Assembly: GCA_006844635.1 (NCBI GenBank)
Contig: SPJO01000176.1
Span: 1-11,220, forward strand
Direction of reading: 5' to 3'
Source: Methylophilaceae bacterium
GTDB taxonomy: Bacteria; Pseudomonadota; Gammaproteobacteria; Burkholderiales; Methylophilaceae
DNA: 11,220 nt
Shown: one piece after another, positions 8,654 to 11,220 of the stretch
Position numbering within the stretch: the first letter of the stretch is position 1
Layout: each line of letters begins with the position of its first letter
Notes under the pieces: model-generated
Databases searched by the model: none
Seen by the model: only the letters and a program-made list of their open reading frames with translations
Told to the model about the DNA's origin: nothing
Made by a program: the position numbers and the translations under genes

Positions 8654-8673
8654 TACATACAAGAATGAATGTA
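8654..8673. promoter_or_regulatory. TetR-type operator, copy 1 (at the expected pump transcription start)
   Basis: TACATACAAGAATGAATGTA is a partial palindrome in which seven of ten base pairs are symmetric. It fits TACAnnCAnnnnTGnnTGTA, the same pattern as copy 2, with 15 of 20 bases identical between the copies. It starts just downstream of the pump promoter -10 box. From memory, the TtgR operator of Pseudomonas has the same arrangement of bases; this should be checked against the published sequence. Binding by the adjacent repressor is inferred. Confidence 0.65.
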
Positions 8674-8674
8674 A

Positions 8675-8702
8675 ATTATATACAAACACAGATGTATGTA
8701 AA
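8675..8702 (-). promoter_or_regulatory. Sigma-70 promoter of the efflux operon
   Basis: On the minus strand, the -35 box TTTACA (8702-8697, five of six matches) and the perfect -10 box TATAAT (8680-8675) are separated by 16 bases. The start site would fall near 8668, giving a leader of roughly 60 bases before the adaptor ATG at 8608. Operator copy 2 fills the spacer and copy 1 overlaps the start, so the promoter looks strong but repressible. Confidence 0.75.
8681..8700. promoter_or_regulatory. TetR-type operator, copy 2 (inside the pump promoter spacer)
   Basis: TACAAACACAGATGTATGTA repeats the pattern of copy 1, 27 bases away centre to centre, so the two sites would lie on roughly opposite or offset faces of the helix. 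Seven of ten base pairs are symmetric. It covers the 16-base spacer and reaches into the -35 box, where repressor binding would block RNA polymerase. The half-site TACAAACA and right arm ATGTA resemble the TtgR/AcrR family operators as I remember them. Confidence 0.7.
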
Positions 8703-8732
8703 TAGTTTACCCAATAAAACTTAAGCCACTTC

Positions 8733-8760
8733 ATAAAAGATTCACGATAAAAGGTTCACG
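8733..8760 (+). repeat. 14-bp tandem repeat in the repressor leader
   Basis: ATAAAAGATTCACG at 8733-8746 is followed directly by ATAAAAGGTTCACG at 8747-8760, with one mismatch in 14. The second unit ends eight bases before the repressor ATG at 8769. It may be a simple local duplication. The second unit creates AAAAGG, a Shine-Dalgarno-like stretch, though it lies about 14 bases from the ATG, farther than usual. Confidence 0.7.
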
Positions 8761-8768
8761 CAAAAAAC

Positions 8769-9389
8769 ATGGTTCGCAAAACGAAAGAAGACGCAGAGAT
8801 TACGCGGCAACGCATCATTGATGCAGCGAGAGAGTTATTTGCTGAGCATGGCGTTAGCAAAACCAGTTTAGATAAGATTGCCAAACATGCAGACGTGACG
8901 CGTGGTGCGGTCTATTGGCATTTTAAAAATAAAACTGAGTTATTTCATGCCATGCGTGAACAAGTTTTTTTACCGCTCATTGATCGCATTGACAGTACAT
9001 TATTGTCCAGTAAAAACGAAATAAACCCTTTGCAACGGATTGAAGGGTTTCTCATTGATACGGTCCGCGTCCTTTCTAATGACACGGCAACCCGCCAAAC
9101 CTATGAAGTACTGATGGCCAAATGCGAATATGTTGATGAATTTGCTGAAGTGTTGCAGCAAATTCTGAATAACTGTGACGGCATCGTCGGTAATATTGAA
9201 CAGGTTTACCAAGAAGCACAGCAACAATCCTTAATCAACCCAAGCCACTCCCCCACTGAGCTTGCAATGGATACCCACTTATTCTTTTCCGGCCTACTAC
9301 ATATGTGGGTTAAAGATAGCGAAGGCAGTCGTTTTAGAAACCAAGCAGAAACATTAATCCGCACACACATCAAATTACGTAAAAAATAA
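8769..9389 (+). CDS. TetR/AcrR-family (TtgR/AcrR-like) repressor of the efflux operon
   Basis: The 206-residue product begins MVRKTKEDAEITRQRIIDAA, almost the classical AcrR/TtgR start. The TetR_N helix-turn-helix spans about 12-58, with the recognition segment ADVTRGAVYWHFKNKTEL (41-58). The remainder, about 75-200, is the helical ligand-binding and dimerisation part, typical of the MAATS-type AcrR C-terminal domain. In this family, drugs or other small hydrophobic molecules bind the C-terminal pocket and release the dimer from DNA. It is divergent from the adaptor-pump-channel operon, and the gap contains two matching palindromic operators over the pump promoter, so it is almost certainly the local repressor. 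Whether it also represses itself is not clear, because I could not resolve its own promoter. The inducer cannot be inferred. Confidence 0.94.
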   Translation: MVRKTKEDAEITRQRIIDAARELFAEHGVSKTSLDKIAKHADVTRGAVYWHFKNKTELFHAMREQVFLPLIDRIDSTLLSSKNEINPLQRIEGFLIDTVRVLSNDTATRQTYEVLMAKCEYVDEFAEVLQQILNNCDGIVGNIEQVYQEAQQQSLINPSHSPTELAMDTHLFFSGLLHMWVKDSEGSRFRNQAETLIRTHIKLRKK

Positions 9390-9458
9390 ATTCACGACAG
9401 CGCATCATTTAAGTTACAAAAAAGCCAATTTTTCAGTTCCCTAGAAAGCCGATTGCGT

Positions 9459-9464
9459 ATAAAA
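9459..9464 (+). promoter_or_regulatory. dusB: Weak candidate -10 box for dusB-fis
   Basis: TATAAA lies 31 bases before the dusB ATG within the 106-base gap after the repressor gene. No good -35 hexamer is found at 16-18 bases. GAAAGC (9445-9450) and GCTTTC (9472-9477) form an inverted repeat around it. No intrinsic terminator for the repressor gene is visible here, so read-through from that gene is possible. Confidence 0.28.
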
Positions 9465-9495
9465 TAGGCAGCTTTCCCTTTACGATAGATACGCA

Positions 9496-10539
9496 ATGCA
9501 AATTGGTCATCACATTCTGAAAAACAATTTGGTTGTCGCCCCAATGGCTGGCGTCACCGATAGGCCTTTCCGCCAGTTATGCAAAAAAATGGGCGCAGGC
9601 TTAGCTGTTTCAGAGATGGTGACTTCTAACTCACTGCTATATGGCAGCGAAAAAACCAAACGTCGTGCTAATCATGAAGGTGAAGTCGATCCCATCTCAG
9701 TCCAAATCGCCGGCGCTGATCCGCAAATGATGGCAGAAGCGGCTAAGCATAATGTAGACAATGGCGCACAAATTATTGATATCAATATGGGTTGCCCTGC
9801 AAAAAAGATTTGCAATGTGATGGCAGGTTCAGCTTTATTAAAAGACGAGCCACTTGTTTCGCAAATTTTAAAAGCAGTGGTTGGTGCTGTTGATGTGCCC
9901 GTCACCCTAAAAATTCGCACAGGCTGGGATAAAGATAACCGCAATGCGATTTCCGTTGCCAAAATGGCAGAAGACATTGGCATTCAAGCCTTAGCGATGC
10001 ATGGTCGTACGCGTGCTTGTTTATATAAAGGTGATGCTGAGTACGACACCATTGCTGCAGTGAAACAAGCGATCAACATTCCACTCATTGCTAATGGCGA
10101 TATCACCACACCAGAAAAAGCGAAATACGTCCTCGATTATACCGACGCAGATGCGGTAATGATTGGTCGCGCTGCACAAGGTAGGCCATGGATTTTCCGT
10201 GAGATTGATCATTACTTGAAAACCGGGACACATATGTTGCCGCCAACCGTTGATGAGATTCATACCGTCATGTTGGAACACTTACATGATCTATATGCTT
10301 TCTATGGTGAACTGACAGGTATGCGTGTAGCACGCAAACACATCTCTTGGTACACCAAAGGTTTATCGGGTTCAGCTGCATTCCGCCATCATATGAACAG
10401 CTTAGAATCAACCGAACTACAATTACAAGCCATTAGCGATTTCTTTGCCGAGCTAAAACATAGAAATGACCGCCTGGTATACGACGAGCCAGAGGCTAAA
10501 TCCACTAAAAATAAGAATAAGGATGCAATCGCCGCATAA
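9496..10539 (+). CDS. dusB: tRNA-dihydrouridine synthase B
   Basis: This 347-residue protein is a full-length Dus flavoenzyme, which reduces specific uridines in the tRNA D-loop using FMN and NADPH in the cytoplasm. The FMN-binding start VVAPMAGVTDRPFR is at 13-26. DINMGCPAKK (95-104) holds the catalytic Cys100, and TLKIRTGW (137-144) holds Lys139. HGRTR (169-173), IANGD (198-202) and the phosphate-binding VMIGRAAQGRPW (221-232) complete the TIM barrel. A helical tRNA-binding domain follows (about 245-325), then a Lys-rich tail (KSTKNKNKD) that makes it slightly longer than E. coli DusB (321 residues). The Cys100 and Lys139 positions, and the fis gene directly downstream, identify the B subgroup. 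Its stop overlaps the fis ATG as TAATG. Confidence 0.96.
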   Translation: MQIGHHILKNNLVVAPMAGVTDRPFRQLCKKMGAGLAVSEMVTSNSLLYGSEKTKRRANHEGEVDPISVQIAGADPQMMAEAAKHNVDNGAQIIDINMGCPAKKICNVMAGSALLKDEPLVSQILKAVVGAVDVPVTLKIRTGWDKDNRNAISVAKMAEDIGIQALAMHGRTRACLYKGDAEYDTIAAVKQAINIPLIANGDITTPEKAKYVLDYTDADAVMIGRAAQGRPWIFREIDHYLKTGTHMLPPTVDEIHTVMLEHLHDLYAFYGELTGMRVARKHISWYTKGLSGSAAFRHHMNSLESTELQLQAISDFFAELKHRNDRLVYDEPEAKSTKNKNKDAIAA

Positions 10540-10775
10540 TGAGCAATTCAACTAAAGTCAGCGAAGCCATTACCGAATCACTCGATGATTACTTTACCCA
10601 CCTAGAGGGCGGTCAACCACATGCCATCTATGACATGGTGTTAAGCTGCGTTGAAAAACCGATGCTCGAATATATTTTGAATAAAGTCGGTGGCAACCAA
10701 AGCAAAGCGGCTGCAATGTTAGGCATTAACCGCAACACGCTGCGCAAGAAAATGGCGCTATACAAATTAAACTAA
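10539..10775 (+). CDS. fis: Fis-family nucleoid-associated DNA-binding protein (short form)
   Basis: The 78-residue product ends in the Fis helix-turn-helix: VGGNQSKAAAMLGINRNTLRKKMALYKLN (residues 50-78). The preceding helices (about 25-48, AIYDMVLSCVEKPMLEYILN) form the dimer core. E. coli Fis has 98 residues. The shortfall is at the N-terminus, so the flexible beta-hairpin arms needed there for Hin/Gin inversion stimulation are probably missing or reduced. This is the usual betaproteobacterial form as I know it. Fis bends DNA and regulates stable-RNA and growth-phase genes. The ATG shares one base with the dusB TAA, and AAGGA lies about 15 bases upstream inside dusB, so translation is most likely coupled to dusB, as in the conserved dusB-fis operon. 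Confidence 0.93.
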   Translation: MSNSTKVSEAITESLDDYFTHLEGGQPHAIYDMVLSCVEKPMLEYILNKVGGNQSKAAAMLGINRNTLRKKMALYKLN

Positions 10776-10818
10776 GCCAGAGCTGCTACTGGTTTACAGG
10801 CAATTTTAAAGCAACACC

Positions 10819-10840
10819 TGTCACGCACTGTGCTGTGACA
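10819..10840 (+). other. Imperfect hairpin between fis and purH
   Basis: TGTCAC-GCA (10819-10827) pairs with TGC-GTGACA (10831-10833 and 10835-10840), giving a nine-pair stem with one bulged T and a CTG loop. AACACAATATTT follows rather than a run of T, so it is a poor intrinsic terminator. It could be an mRNA 3' stabiliser, an attenuator-like element or a protein site. The 10776-10884 gap shows no other clear signal, and no confident purH promoter was found. Confidence 0.4.
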
Positions 10841-10884
10841 AACACAATATTTCATCAACACTTAGAGATTATCAAACGACAGCT

Positions 10885-11220
10885 ATGGCCAATATTAAAC
10901 GCGCGCTGATTAGCGTTTCAGACAAAACAGGGATTGTCGAACTTGCACAAAACCTACATAAACTAGACATCGAAATTCTTTCTACTGGCGGCACTGCCAA
11001 ACTTTTCCGAGATAACAATATCCCTGTGATAGAAGTAAGCGACTACACAGGCTTCCCAGAAATGTTAGACGGGCGGGTGAAGACATTACACCCTAAAGTG
11101 CATGGTGGCCTGCTGGGACGCAGAGACCTGCCATCGCATGTGGAAGCCATGCAAGCGCAAGACATTCCTAATATTGACATGCTGGTAGTGAACTTGTATC
11201 CGTTTGAAGCGACTGTCGCC
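10885..11220 (+). CDS. purH: Bifunctional AICAR formyltransferase / IMP cyclohydrolase, N-terminal 112 residues (cut by window end)
   Basis: The frame from ATG at 10885 stays open to the last base. It reads MANIKRALISVSDKTGIVEL, then ILSTGGTAKLF (31-41), TGFPEMLDGRVKTLHPKVHG (55-74) and VVNLYPFEATVA (101-112). These are hallmarks of the MGS-like IMP cyclohydrolase domain that opens PurH. The full enzyme (normally about 520 residues) carries out the last two steps of de novo purine synthesis: formylation of AICAR and ring closure to IMP. The formyltransferase domain is outside the window. Lying 109 bases after fis on the same strand, it fits the dusB-fis-purH order common in betaproteobacteria. 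There is only a weak Shine-Dalgarno sequence (GACAGCT). Confidence 0.95.
   Translation, partial: MANIKRALISVSDKTGIVELAQNLHKLDIEILSTGGTAKLFRDNNIPVIEVSDYTGFPEMLDGRVKTLHPKVHGGLLGRRDLPSHVEAMQAQDIPNIDMLVVNLYPFEATVA

Noticed and set aside
8609..8734. N-terminal extension of the adaptor protein starting at 8734
   Set aside because: The stretch contains the pump promoter and both operators, encodes no signal peptide, and would lie upstream of the expected transcription start. A lipoprotein signal and AGAGG support the ATG at 8608.
9421..9440. A-run followed by T-run as a terminator after the repressor gene
   Set aside because: The stem would be only A-T pairs around GCCAA, too weak for an intrinsic terminator.
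10835..10863. GTGACA as -35 box of a purH promoter
   Set aside because: No acceptable -10 hexamer occurs at 16-18 bases downstream.

Overview
The window reads as an ordinary chromosomal stretch of a Gram-negative betaproteobacterium of moderate GC content. The dusB-fis-purH order, a short 78-residue Fis and the tripartite RND pump all fit that group. A Methylophilaceae-like organism is my best guess, but it is inferred from gene order and base composition by eye and was not tested. I see no insertion sequence, CRISPR array, tRNA, rRNA or phage gene.

Layout. Positions 1-652 (minus) hold the N-terminal part of a six-helix membrane protein whose last visible residues look like the entry to a GGDEF domain, so it is probably a diguanylate cyclase or GGDEF/EAL protein cut by the window edge. 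Facing away from it at 773-1519 (plus) is a stand-alone CinA/MoaB-type molybdopterin-binding-domain protein. It converges, with one base between stop codons, on the last gene of a long minus-strand operon. In transcription order that operon is: periplasmic adaptor lipoprotein (8608-7418), RND inner-membrane pump (7399-4250), NodT-type outer-membrane factor (4253-2820) and a metabolite:H+ symporter-type MFS protein (2792-1521). The first three should form one efflux channel across both membranes. The role of the fourth is not obvious.

Control. A TetR/AcrR-type repressor (8769-9389, plus) is divergent from the pump operon. The 160-base region between them carries a near-consensus sigma-70 promoter for the pump (TTTACA, 16 bases, TATAAT on the minus strand). 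It also carries two copies of a 20-bp partly palindromic site, TACAnnCAnnnnTGnnTGTA. One copy fills the promoter spacer and the other lies at the expected transcription start, as expected for drug-responsive TetR repression. A 14-bp tandem repeat lies just before the repressor start.

Downstream on the plus strand are dusB (tRNA dihydrouridine synthase), fis (nucleoid protein, overlapping dusB by one base) and the first 112 codons of purH (purine biosynthesis), cut by the window end.

Nothing here is clearly a new system. The points most worth a second look are the duplicated operator, the symporter attached to an RND operon, a hairpin with that gene's start codon in its loop, and the tandem repeat in the repressor leader.
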